A program made the translations under genes and the position numbers. 8,773 nucleotides of DNA, taken from the NCBI GenBank assembly GCA_900544205.1, contig UQUG01000074.1:1-8773 (forward strand), given 5' to 3'. The notes under the pieces are model-generated. The model was not told the DNA's origin and did no database searches. It saw nothing but the letters and a program-made list of their open reading frames with translations. This document shows positions 1 to 5,940 of the stretch, in pieces (within the stretch, counting starts at the first letter, position 1; every line of letters starts with the position of its first letter). The stretch is from an uncultured Collinsella sp. GTDB taxonomy: Bacteria > Actinomycetota > Coriobacteriia > Coriobacteriales > Coriobacteriaceae.

Positions 1-161
1 GTGCCTTCTCGGGCAAGTGCGTGACGGTGATCATGAGCGTGCTGAGCCGTCGCGAGGCCGTGCAACTACGCCGCTATGCGCGCGAAGTCGATCCGGGTGC
101 CTTTATCACGATCGTCGACAGCTCCGAGATCGTCGGCAAGGGCTTCCGCGGAACGAACTAG
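1..161 (+). CDS. YitT family membrane protein, C-terminal fragment (DUF2179 domain)
   Basis: The reading frame is open from the left edge (first full codon at 3) to TAG at 159-161, giving 52 visible residues. The text reads SGKCVTVIMSVLSRREAVQL, then REVDPGAFITIVDSSEIVGKGF. This matches the end of YitT-type proteins: a membrane domain followed by a cytosolic DUF2179 domain whose hallmark is a strand ending in a 'V(V)SRRE' turn, then 'IDPxAFI...EVxGxGF'. The family is a set of multi-pass inner-membrane proteins with no settled biochemical role. The transmembrane part lies outside the window, so its integrity cannot be judged. No convincing terminator follows; the only hairpin nearby is a weak CGCC/GGCG stem around 183-194. 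Assignment is by recognised motif pattern, fairly sure for the domain, less so for the whole protein. Confidence 0.72.
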   Translation, partial: AFSGKCVTVIMSVLSRREAVQLRRYAREVDPGAFITIVDSSEIVGKGFRGTN

Positions 162-219
162 CACAGACATATTCAACGAACCGCCTGCTGGCGCCGCGTA
201 CCTTGCAAATCGGTCATCT

Positions 220-250
220 TTGAGTATTTGACCCCACATTGGGCAATAAT
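220..250 (+). promoter_or_regulatory. Possible promoter of the zinc-ribbon membrane protein gene
   Basis: A TTGAGT box (220-225) and an AATAAT box (245-250) are separated by 19 bases, a little longer than the 17 optimum. This stretch is clearly more AT-rich than the flanking genes and lies between the end of the YitT gene and the ATG at 311. Transcription would begin near 257, leaving a leader of about 54 bases. This is a by-eye match only. Confidence 0.33.
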
Positions 251-310
251 GATGCTAAAGACATCGTTTGCGATCCAAGTGATTCGTTCAAGATACGAAG
301 GGATGATTCT

Positions 311-1612
311 ATGTTCTGCTCGCAGTGTGGCGCCCCCATGGGCGATAACGACAAGTTCTGCGGCGTGTGTGGTGCTCCTAATGCTGGTGCTACCGACCCC
401 GCTCCCCAGGGACAGCCTCAGCCCCAGCAGTTTGTTCCGCAACCGCCCGTGGCGAATGCGCCAAAGGGCTGTGTGGCTCAGGCGTTCCAAGATATGACCA
501 AGACTCCGGGCGTGCTTCAGCGTGTATGCCAAATCGCGTTTTTGCCGGCGCTGATTTGCGTTGTGTCGGTGCTCGTGTTGTTTATTCCCGTTATTGGCGG
601 CATTGCGGCTGCCATCGGCTTTTTGGCAGCTTGCATTGCGAGTGTGTGTGGTTCCGGCTTTGGTATCGAGTGGGGCCGTGATCTTTCGCTCAAGGTCGAT
701 GACGGCATGGACCGTCCACTCATGCGTTCCACGTCGTTTGGTCTCGGAGTCTTTTCGAGCGTTATTTCGGCCGTGCTCGAGGTTATCGCTGCCATTCCCG
801 TTATCGGTGTAGTGCTTTCGCTGGTGGAGGGCGTGGTAATTGGCGCCGCGGGCTCGTATTCTTATTACGGCTCCTATGCACTCGAGGCTGCGCTGTTCGG
901 TTCGCTCGGCCTGCTTGTCCTGGCGCTAATTGCCTCGGCGATTCTGGGTGTCTTCTTTAAGATGTTCGCCGACATCGCCGTGATGCACTTTGCGGTGACC
1001 GGGCGTGTCGAGAGCGCGTTTTCGCTCGATAAGGTCTGGGCGGCGTTTAAGCACAACAAGACCAAGCTGTTCTGTGCTTCGTTCCTTCCCGAGTTTTTGA
1101 CGGGCCTGGTCGCCAACGTTGTCACATGGATCTTGACGGTCGTCTTTGGCGCCATTGCCTCTGTCGGTATGTATAGCTACTACTATCGTCCTACGGGTAT
1201 TGAGGCAATTGTTACCGGCGGTGGCGTCACGCTCGCGCTGTTCTTGGTGCTGGTCGCTTTCGTCACCGTATTTCTTACGGTCTTTGGCAAGATGCTCAAG
1301 CACCGTGCCGTTGGCTATTGGGCCGCACGCTATGCAAGCGAGTGGGCCGATGAGGATAAGGACGACGTCCTGACTTTTGTGTTGCCCTTCGAGAAGAAGT
1401 CCGCTCCTTCGGGTTACAGCGCTCCGGATGCTTCGCCGGCGCCTGCACCCGCTCCCGCGACCGAGTCTGAGCCGGCGCCCGAGTCTGAGACGGCATCTGA
1501 GCCCGAGCCTGCGCCTGAGCCTGCGCCTGAGCCTGCTCCTGAGCCTGAGCCGGCACCTGCACCTGAGCCGGCGTCCGAGCCAAGCTCCGACGAGGACCCT
1601 CAGGACGAGTAG
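311..1612 (+). CDS. Zinc-ribbon multi-pass membrane protein with Pro/Ala/Glu-rich tail (DUF4013-like)
   Basis: The product has 433 residues. It opens with a short zinc ribbon, C3-x2-C6 and C17-x2-C20 (MFCSQCGAPM...FCGVCGAPN), followed by a Pro/Gln linker (about 27-52). Hydrophobic stretches follow at about 77-117, 144-182, 196-228, 255-288 and 305-328, so five or more membrane passes. A GIEWGRDLSLKVDDG segment (118-132) and a later VWAAFKHN resemble the repeated helix pattern of DUF4013-type proteins; that assignment is inference. The last 60 or so residues are a repetitive acidic Pro/Ala/Glu tail (EPAP units) ending in DEDPQDE, probably disordered. I chose ATG 311 over the in-frame TTG at 239 because AAGGGA (298-303) sits 7 bases upstream and because the zinc ribbon normally starts at the very N-terminus. 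The role is unknown. The gene is monocistronic by context, with a hairpin at 1673-1706 downstream. Confidence 0.85.
   Translation: MFCSQCGAPMGDNDKFCGVCGAPNAGATDPAPQGQPQPQQFVPQPPVANAPKGCVAQAFQDMTKTPGVLQRVCQIAFLPALICVVSVLVLFIPVIGGIAAAIGFLAACIASVCGSGFGIEWGRDLSLKVDDGMDRPLMRSTSFGLGVFSSVISAVLEVIAAIPVIGVVLSLVEGVVIGAAGSYSYYGSYALEAALFGSLGLLVLALIASAILGVFFKMFADIAVMHFAVTGRVESAFSLDKVWAAFKHNKTKLFCASFLPEFLTGLVANVVTWILTVVFGAIASVGMYSYYYRPTGIEAIVTGGGVTLALFLVLVAFVTVFLTVFGKMLKHRAVGYWAARYASEWADEDKDDVLTFVLPFEKKSAPSGYSAPDASPAPAPAPATESEPAPESETASEPEPAPEPAPEPAPEPEPAPAPEPASEPSSDEDPQDE
1505..1570 (+). repeat. In-frame 12-bp tandem repeat coding for EPAP units
   Basis: Units of GAGCCTGCGCCT occur at 1505-1516 and 1517-1528, with a one-base variant (GAGCCTGCTCCT) at 1529-1540. 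Degenerate copies (GAGCCT, GAGCCGGCACCT, GCACCT) run to about 1570. Each 12-bp unit encodes Glu-Pro-Ala-Pro, so gain or loss of units by slippage keeps the frame and only changes the length of the acidic tail. Confidence 0.8.
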
Positions 1613-1672
1613 CCATGCCGTCTGCCATTTGGGGACGGGGTAGAAATAGTAGAAATAGCGCTTGAAGAATGA

Positions 1673-1706
1673 GCGGGGGCGGACGTGTCGAAACGTCCGC
1701 CCCCGC
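1673..1706. terminator. Hairpin terminator between convergent genes
   Basis: A perfect 14-bp stem, GCGGGGGCGGACGT (1673-1686) against ACGTCCGCCCCCGC (1693-1706), encloses a 6-base GTCGAA loop. On the plus strand it is followed by TTTG. It lies 60 bases past the stop of the zinc-ribbon gene and 46 bases past the stop of the convergent M20 gene, so it probably serves both directions. The U-tract is short on both sides; the stem is very GC-rich. Confidence 0.75.
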
Positions 1707-1752
1707 TTTGACATCGCGATGTGGCTATGACTGCGAGATGCCAGCGAATCGA

Positions 1753-3216
1753 CTACTCGTCGTGCTTCTCCTCGCGGCGTGCAGCAGCGCGTGCGTCGTG
1801 GATGCCCTTGATCGCGGCATGGCGAGCCGTTCGGGCATCATGGATGGCGTCGCGAGCCTCGGCGGTCGTCGCCTTGGCAGAGCGCAACTTGGCGGCCAGA
1901 TCGGGGTTGGTTTCGGCGACCGCGGTAATCGCGGGGCCGTCGAGCTCCTCTTGCGTGGGCTCGGCCAAAAAGTCGATAGCATACTGGGCGGCCACCATGG
2001 AGCCCTTTGCCAGCACGGTCTCGTCGATCTTGTAGAAGCAGGAATGTTGGGCGTACGTGGCGCCAATCTTGGGGTTGCGCGTACCTACAAAGGCGAGCAC
2101 GCCCGGTACGCGACGCAGGTACTCCGAAAAATCCTCGCCCGAAAGCGTGCCGCGATAATGGCCTTGGCCGGTGGGGCCCAGGCACTTCATTACAGCCTGA
2201 CGGCAGCGCTCGCTCGAGGCGGCGTCGTTTTCGACCTTGTAGTTGGCGATGGTGTAGTCGGTGAGCTCTGCCTCGGCGCCCAGGGCGGCCGCGGTATGCT
2301 CCACGATGCGGCGCATGAGCTCCGGCATTTCCTCGTGGGTCGAATCGCCGTAGGTGCGCACTGTGCCGGCGAGGTAGGCCGTGCCGGCGATAACGTTGCG
2401 CGCGGTGCCGCCGTGCAGCTCGCCGACGGTGATGACGGCCGGCTCGTAGGGGCTGATTTCGCGCGAGACGATGGTCTGCAGGGCGTTGACAATCTCGGCG
2501 GCAACCATGACGGCGTCGTGACCTCGCTGGGGCATGGCGCCATGGCACGAGGTGCCGCGGACATCGATGCGGAACCAGTCGGTATTGGCCATGCGCGGAC
2601 CGGGCTCGCAGCTTACAGTGCCGGCGTCAACCTCGCTCCAGATATGCGCGGCGTAGGCACCATCGACGCCGTCGAGCACGCCCGTGCCGATCATGAGCTT
2701 GGCGCCCTGGCCGTTTTCCTCGCTGGGCTGGAAGACGATGCGGACTTCGCCGTGGATGTCGTCGGTCATATGGCGCAGGATCTGCAACGTTCCGAGCATC
2801 ATGGCGATATGGCAGTCGTGGCCGCAGGCGTGCATGCAGCCCTCGTTGACGCTGGCGAACTCCTCGCCGGTCTGCTCGGTGACGGGCAGGGCGTCGATGT
2901 CGGCGCGCAGCAGGATGCGGCGGCGTGGCGTGCCGTCCTCGCGGTAGGCATCCGGCGCGGTGCCGCGAAGCGTTGCCACCAGGCCCGTCTTAAGGGGACG
3001 CTCGTAGGGGATATTCATGGCGTCGAGCTGGTTGGCGATGTCGGAGGTCGTGCGCTCCTCGGCGAGGCTCAGCTCCGGGTGCTTATGGAAGTGCCGGCGC
3101 TGCTTGATGATATATGGTTCAAACTCGGTAGCGATATCTTGGATGGCCGCGGTGACGTCGTCAGCCGCGCGAGCCTCGGTCGCCGCCATAATCTGCTGTG
3201 CCTTGGTCTTCGTCAT
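1753..3216 (-). CDS. M20 family metallopeptidase / amidohydrolase (hippurate hydrolase-like, M20D)
   Basis: The product has 487 residues. Family members are two-metal enzymes that cleave N-acyl amino acids or small peptides. Visible hallmarks: RRHFHKHPELS (40-50), LLRADIDALP (102-111), the metal motif HACGHDCH with C131 and H133, the catalytic/metal pair E166-E167 in QPSEENG, H191 in AAHIW, GTSCHGAMP (221-229) at the dimerisation domain, SGEDFS (359-364) and the final ligand H391 in QHSCFYKID. All expected ligands are present, so it looks active. It is longer than the usual 390-400 residues: about 35 extra at the N-terminus and a 65-residue basic, Ala-rich tail (about 421-487). The start at 3216 has AAGGAG (plus 3227-3232) 10 bases upstream; the frame stays open further upstream but has no comparable site there. 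It is divergent from the amidohydrolase at 3385. The true substrate cannot be read from sequence. Confidence 0.92.
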   Translation of the reverse strand: MTKTKAQQIMAATEARAADDVTAAIQDIATEFEPYIIKQRRHFHKHPELSLAEERTTSDIANQLDAMNIPYERPLKTGLVATLRGTAPDAYREDGTPRRRILLRADIDALPVTEQTGEEFASVNEGCMHACGHDCHIAMMLGTLQILRHMTDDIHGEVRIVFQPSEENGQGAKLMIGTGVLDGVDGAYAAHIWSEVDAGTVSCEPGPRMANTDWFRIDVRGTSCHGAMPQRGHDAVMVAAEIVNALQTIVSREISPYEPAVITVGELHGGTARNVIAGTAYLAGTVRTYGDSTHEEMPELMRRIVEHTAAALGAEAELTDYTIANYKVENDAASSERCRQAVMKCLGPTGQGHYRGTLSGEDFSEYLRRVPGVLAFVGTRNPKIGATYAQHSCFYKIDETVLAKGSMVAAQYAIDFLAEPTQEELDGPAITAVAETNPDLAAKLRSAKATTAEARDAIHDARTARHAAIKGIHDARAAARREEKHDE

Positions 3217-3267
3217 GGTCGATTTGCTCCTTGCTGGGTTGATCGCAAAATCGTACAGGCTCTCTCC

Positions 3268-3297
3268 AGTATGCCACCTGCCGCTAGGGCTGGTAAA
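3268..3297 (-). promoter_or_regulatory. Possible promoter of the M20 gene
   Basis: Read on the minus strand, TTTACC (plus 3292-3297) and CATACT (plus 3268-3273) are 18 bases apart, each matching 4 of 6 consensus positions. Transcription would start near 3261, giving a leader of about 45 bases to the ATG. The 168-bp gap 3217-3384 must also hold the promoter of the divergent gene. For that one I see only a TACACT box at 3341-3346 and no well-spaced upstream box; TTGTTA at 3321-3326 is only 14 bases away. Confidence 0.33.
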
Positions 3298-3384
3298 GTT
3301 GCCGTTTGCCGCTTGGGGTTTTGTTACAAGGGCGGGGGAGTACACTCGGGGGTGTTGAATTTCCTGCCAAAGATGGGGATGCCC

Positions 3385-5022
3385 ATGCAACATATCGATC
3401 GGATTATCCGCTCCAAGAACGTCTTTACCGCGCAAGACGGCATCGATACCACCCGCGAGCTGGCGATTGCCATCGCAGGCGACCGTATCGTCGCAGTCGG
3501 TGCGCCCGATGACGTGATCGCCGCCGCTCCTGCCGCTACGTCGGTTATCGACTACGGCGAGCAGTTTGTCTGCCCCGGTTTCCATGACGCTCATCTGCAC
3601 TTCTTCCATACCTCGGTCGGTTCCTCGCCGTACATGCTCATGGATATGGGCACGTCCGAGGCGGCGCTGGTGCAACATGCGCTCGAGTTTTCCCAGGACC
3701 TGCCCGACGACGCTTGGGTTGTGACGCAGGGCTGGCGCGACTACCGTTGGGACCCGCCCGAGCATCCTACCAAGGCGTCGCTCGATGTGGCATTCCCCGA
3801 TCGTCCCTGTGTTATGTATTCGGGCGACGGGCACACGCTGTGGCTCAACAGCCGCGCACTCGATGCACTCGGCGTCACGCGCGACAGCGAGCCACCAGCG
3901 GGCGGTAGCTACGACAAGGACGCAAACGGCGAGCTCACGGGTATTGCTCACGAGGCGGCTGCCATGCAGCTGCTACCGCGCTGCCTTGAGTGGCTGGGCG
4001 AGGATCGCATCGCAAGCGCTTACGCCGATCAAATGAGGCGGATGACCGAGCAGGGCATCACCTCGATATGCGATATGTCGCTCATGCCCATGCCGGGCTG
4101 CGATTTTATCCGCGACGACGTCTACGACAAACTGCAGGCAGCCGGCAAGTTGGGCATCCGAGCCCATTTGTTTCCCACGCTGCTGGATGACCAATCGCGC
4201 TTGGAAGAGCTGCAGGTACGTTACGCGAACAACGCGCTGCTCTCGGCGCCAGGCTTTAAGCAGTTCTTCGACGGCGTGTCGAGCGAACACACGGCCTATC
4301 TCACCGAGCCCTATGCCAACCCGCGCTTCCCGGGCGACCAGGGCCGTCTGACGGTTCCGGCCGAGCGTATGCGCAAACTGGTCCTCGCTGCCGCGGAGCG
4401 CGGTCACACCGTGCGCATCCACGTCATCGGCGACGGTGCCATCCATGCCGCGCTCGATATCTTTGAGGAGGCCTCCGACCTGTACGGGCTGCCCCAGCAC
4501 GGCCATAACACGCTCGAGCACCTGGAGAACCTTCTGCCCGAGGACATCGACCGCCTGCGCAAGCTCAACGTGGTTGCTTCGAGCCAGCCCTGCCACATTA
4601 CACTCGACCCGGGTGGTCCGGAGCGCGACCTGGGCTTGGAGCGCAGCCGCATCATGTGGCCGTTTGCGACCTATAAGCAGCGCGGCATTCGCCAAGCCTT
4701 CGGTACCGACAGCCCTATTACGCCCGTTACCAGCATGAATGTGCTCTACACGGCTATCACGCGCCAGGACCCCCGCAGCCACTGGCCCGAGGGCGGCTGG
4801 TTGCCGAGCGAGCGTATCGACGCGGCAACGGCCCTGCGCAACTACACGCTTGGCAGCGCGTACGCAGCGGGCGACGAGCAAAACCTCGGCAGCCTGGAGC
4901 CCGGCAAATACGCCGACTTAGTAGTTCTGGATCAAAACCCGCTCACCATCGACCCTCAAGACCTTCAGGCCACCAAGGTTCAGGCCACCTACCTGGCGGG
5001 CAACTTGATTTACGAGCGATAA
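3385..5022 (+). CDS. YtcJ-like amidohydrolase (amidohydrolase family 3)
   Basis: The product has 545 residues, usual for this family of metal-dependent TIM-barrel hydrolases that cleave amide or formamide bonds in small molecules. An N-terminal beta-sandwich segment (RSKNVFTAQDGID..., DRIVAVG) leads to PGFHDAHLHFF with the HxH ligands H70 and H72. Further hallmarks: K292 in FKQFFDG (equivalent of the metal-bridging lysine), H346 in HVIGDGAIHAALD, H379 in NTLEHLEN and D442 in GTDSPITPV. The C-terminus has LGSLEPGKYADLVVLDQNP, typical of the sandwich domain. The site appears complete. Three in-frame ATGs (3373, 3379, 3385) compete. I take 3385 because the GGGG run at 3375-3378 lies 6 bases before it, but the choice is weak. 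The open frame continues far upstream, antisense to the M20 gene, which is an artefact. The substrate is unknown. It is divergent from another amide-type hydrolase, which hints at a shared theme but proves nothing. Confidence 0.92.
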   Translation: MQHIDRIIRSKNVFTAQDGIDTTRELAIAIAGDRIVAVGAPDDVIAAAPAATSVIDYGEQFVCPGFHDAHLHFFHTSVGSSPYMLMDMGTSEAALVQHALEFSQDLPDDAWVVTQGWRDYRWDPPEHPTKASLDVAFPDRPCVMYSGDGHTLWLNSRALDALGVTRDSEPPAGGSYDKDANGELTGIAHEAAAMQLLPRCLEWLGEDRIASAYADQMRRMTEQGITSICDMSLMPMPGCDFIRDDVYDKLQAAGKLGIRAHLFPTLLDDQSRLEELQVRYANNALLSAPGFKQFFDGVSSEHTAYLTEPYANPRFPGDQGRLTVPAERMRKLVLAAAERGHTVRIHVIGDGAIHAALDIFEEASDLYGLPQHGHNTLEHLENLLPEDIDRLRKLNVVASSQPCHITLDPGGPERDLGLERSRIMWPFATYKQRGIRQAFGTDSPITPVTSMNVLYTAITRQDPRSHWPEGGWLPSERIDAATALRNYTLGSAYAAGDEQNLGSLEPGKYADLVVLDQNPLTIDPQDLQATKVQATYLAGNLIYER

Positions 5023-5040
5023 TATTCATGTCGTACCGTT

Positions 5041-5092
5041 AAACGCGGCTCGTGCAGCCTATTTTGGGATGGCGCTCGAGCCGCGTTTGTTT
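5041..5092 (+). terminator. Rho-independent terminator of the amidohydrolase gene
   Basis: A perfect 12-bp stem, AAACGCGGCTCG (5041-5052) with CGAGCCGCGTTT (5077-5088), is followed by GTTT. The 24-base loop can form an additional short inner pairing (AGCC with GGCGCT). It begins 18 bases after the TAA at 5020-5022. Confidence 0.75.
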
Positions 5093-5133
5093 GCCAATGG
5101 GGGTCCGCTAGGAGCGTCCCCGCTCTGCTGGAT

Positions 5134-5171
5134 TTGGGCGCGGGGCGGAGGCGCCGCTGCCCCGCGCTCAA
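5134..5171. repeat. GC-rich hairpin, function unclear
   Basis: TTGGGCGCGGGGC (5134-5146) pairs with GCCCCGCGCTCAA (5159-5171): 13 bp including one G-T pair, around a 12-base loop that contains the palindrome GGCGCC. No U-tract follows on either strand. A second terminator-like role after 5041-5088 is possible but not shown. Confidence 0.5.
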
Positions 5172-5277
5172 TTCGGACATCAGCACTGCTGTTTCTTGGT
5201 GTTTTGCATACTTCCCATTACAGATTGCATAAATAGGCTGGGATGTTCCTCCTGATCCTGATGTACCCCCGCCCGTG

Positions 5278-5303
5278 CCGTGCAAAAAACGGAGTATTCA
5301 GCA
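5278..5303 (-). repeat. Bipartite motif, copy A
   Basis: Read on the minus strand this starts TGCTGAATACTCC, continues with a GTTTTT tract and ends TGCACGG. It matches the plus-strand copy at 5490-5515 at 18 of 26 positions. The matches lie in two blocks, TGCTGAA.ACTCC and TGCAC, which flank a 6-base tract that differs completely. Confidence 0.55.
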
Positions 5304-5489
5304 CCGCGAGCTCTGCCGGTGCCGCTGCAGTCGGGTGGCATTGCGGAGATCGACGTCATTTTGGGGTCCGACGTGGCGCGAGGCATGCTTGTTTGTCTCG
5401 ACGAGGCCCGTCTGCCGACCCAAATCGCCGGCCGAAGGCTACCGTGGGACTAATTAGATGCGCCCGGTGCGTATGCATTTGTCCCGGCC

Positions 5490-5515
5490 TGCTGAAAACT
5501 CCCAAAAATGCACAG
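5490..5515 (+). repeat. Bipartite motif, copy B
   Basis: TGCTGAAAACTCC, then CAAAAA, then TGCACAG. This is the inverted partner of the copy at 5278-5303, about 190 bases away. The conserved blocks have identical spacing in both copies, while the central tract is A-rich here and T-rich in the other. Confidence 0.55.
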
Positions 5516-5575
5516 TGCTCCCCAGGGGACCCGTGCGCGCAACGAAAACCATGCCCATGTCGCTATCCGCATCGC

Positions 5576-5821
5576 CATTTTGCTGCACTAACTTTTCTGG
5601 ATGCCGGGCTCGAATTAGTTAACCTGCCTCCCGTGTGGCTCCGGAGGGGCGGGGCATAAGGTTTATCGCGAGTTCCGCACGAGCCGAAGGCCACTTAATG
5701 TGGCCTTCGTGCGAGCAGGACTGCCCGAGCAGGAAACCTTATGCCCCGCCCCTCCGGAGCCACACGGGAGCCACCGCTAAGTTATCCCCCGGCATTCAGA
5801 AAATCTAAGTGCCAAAAAATA
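5576..5821. repeat. Nested long inverted repeat with a perfect 37-bp stem
   Basis: The core arms 5628-5664 and 5734-5770 are exact reverse complements over 37 bases (CTCCCGTGTGGCTCC... to ...GGCATAAGGTTT). They flank a 69-base centre with its own hairpin: CGCAC plus GAAGGCCAC (5676-5680 and 5686-5694) pair with GTGGCCTTC plus GTGCG (5700-5713), with a 5-base bulge and a TTAAT loop. Outside the core the symmetry continues less exactly. TTTTCTGGATGCCGGG (5593-5608) mirrors 5788-5803 at 15 of 16 positions, and ATTTT and GCACT words near 5577-5589 mirror 5809-5820. The total is about 245 bases with no coding capacity. CTAA occurs just outside the TTTTCTG arms on both sides (5588-5591, 5805-5808). 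The element ends about 120 bases before groES. It could be a non-autonomous mobile palindrome, a processed RNA hairpin or a terminator; the sequence alone does not decide. Confidence 0.85.
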
Positions 5822-5903
5822 AGATTTTTTGACTCCGTGTTGTATAACCCGCCATTCGTGGGTACCATTCAACGCGTACGCAAACAAAAAGGGTTAATTC
5901 GCG

Positions 5904-5912
5904 TGGTATAAC
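5904..5912 (+). promoter_or_regulatory. Extended -10 promoter candidate for groESL
   Basis: TGGTATAAC (5904-5912) fits an extended -10 element (TGn plus TATAAC, 5 of 6). Transcription would start near 5919, about 22 bases before the groES ATG. No good -35 box lies 16-19 bases upstream. A second TATAAC at 5843-5848 shares the 8-mer GTATAACC and might drive another start; TTGACT at 5829-5834 is too close to it (8 bases) to act as its -35. I found no CIRCE (TTAGCACTC-N9-GAGTGCTAA) and no HAIR (CTTGAGT-N7-ACTCAAG) operator. Confidence 0.4.
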
Positions 5913-5940
5913 CGCGCGGCCCAAAAAGGAGGAGACAAGC

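Larger units (their letters stand above)
5093..5575. other. Gene-poor intergenic stretch between the amidohydrolase and groES
   Basis: No open frame here has a ribosome binding site or recognisable protein family. The longest frames (5243-5659 plus, 5010-5285 minus, 5180-5386 minus) overlap each other and read as low-complexity Arg/Ser/Pro text. The visible contents are a GC-rich hairpin at 5134-5171, two TTGCATA words 21 bases apart (5204 and 5225), an inverted pair of a 26-nt bipartite motif (5278-5303 and 5490-5515), and a small palindrome CTCCCCAGGGGAC near 5519. A 57-codon GTG-initiated frame (5280-5453) is the least random-looking reading but unsupported. Confidence 0.6.

Noticed and set aside
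239..310. TTG start giving 24 more residues on the zinc-ribbon protein.
   Set aside because: The extra residues lack family character and overlap the likely promoter; ATG 311 has a good ribosome binding site and puts the zinc ribbon at the N-terminus.
1505..1570. CRISPR-like periodicity.
   Set aside because: The units are contiguous 12-mers inside a coding frame, with no spacers.
926..1714. A 262-codon Arg-rich frame on the minus strand.
   Set aside because: It is the shadow of the Pro/Ala/Glu repeat of the zinc-ribbon gene and reads through the terminator hairpin.
1669..3384. Upstream extension of the amidohydrolase frame, over 570 codons.
   Set aside because: It is antisense to the intact M20 gene and crosses the terminator at 1673-1706. 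The amidohydrolase family fold begins only after about 3385.
3217..3951. Upstream extension of the M20 frame on the minus strand.
   Set aside because: It is antisense to the amidohydrolase gene, and the strong AAGGAG site fixes the start at 3216.
3973..4881. A 302-codon minus-strand frame inside the amidohydrolase gene.
   Set aside because: It lies wholly antisense to a gene with complete catalytic motifs, with no independent start signal.
5585..5592. Half of a CIRCE operator (GCACTAAC) upstream of groES.
   Set aside because: It does not match TTAGCACTC or its complement well, and no partner lies 9 bases away.
5243..5659. A 138-codon plus-strand frame in the gene-poor region.
   Set aside because: It has no family pattern, runs into the left arm of the palindrome and overlaps other equally poor frames.
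5665..5733. Invertible promoter flanked by the 37-bp inverted repeats.
   Set aside because: The 69-base centre has no recognisable -35/-10 pair and no recombinase gene is nearby, so phase inversion is only a remote possibility.
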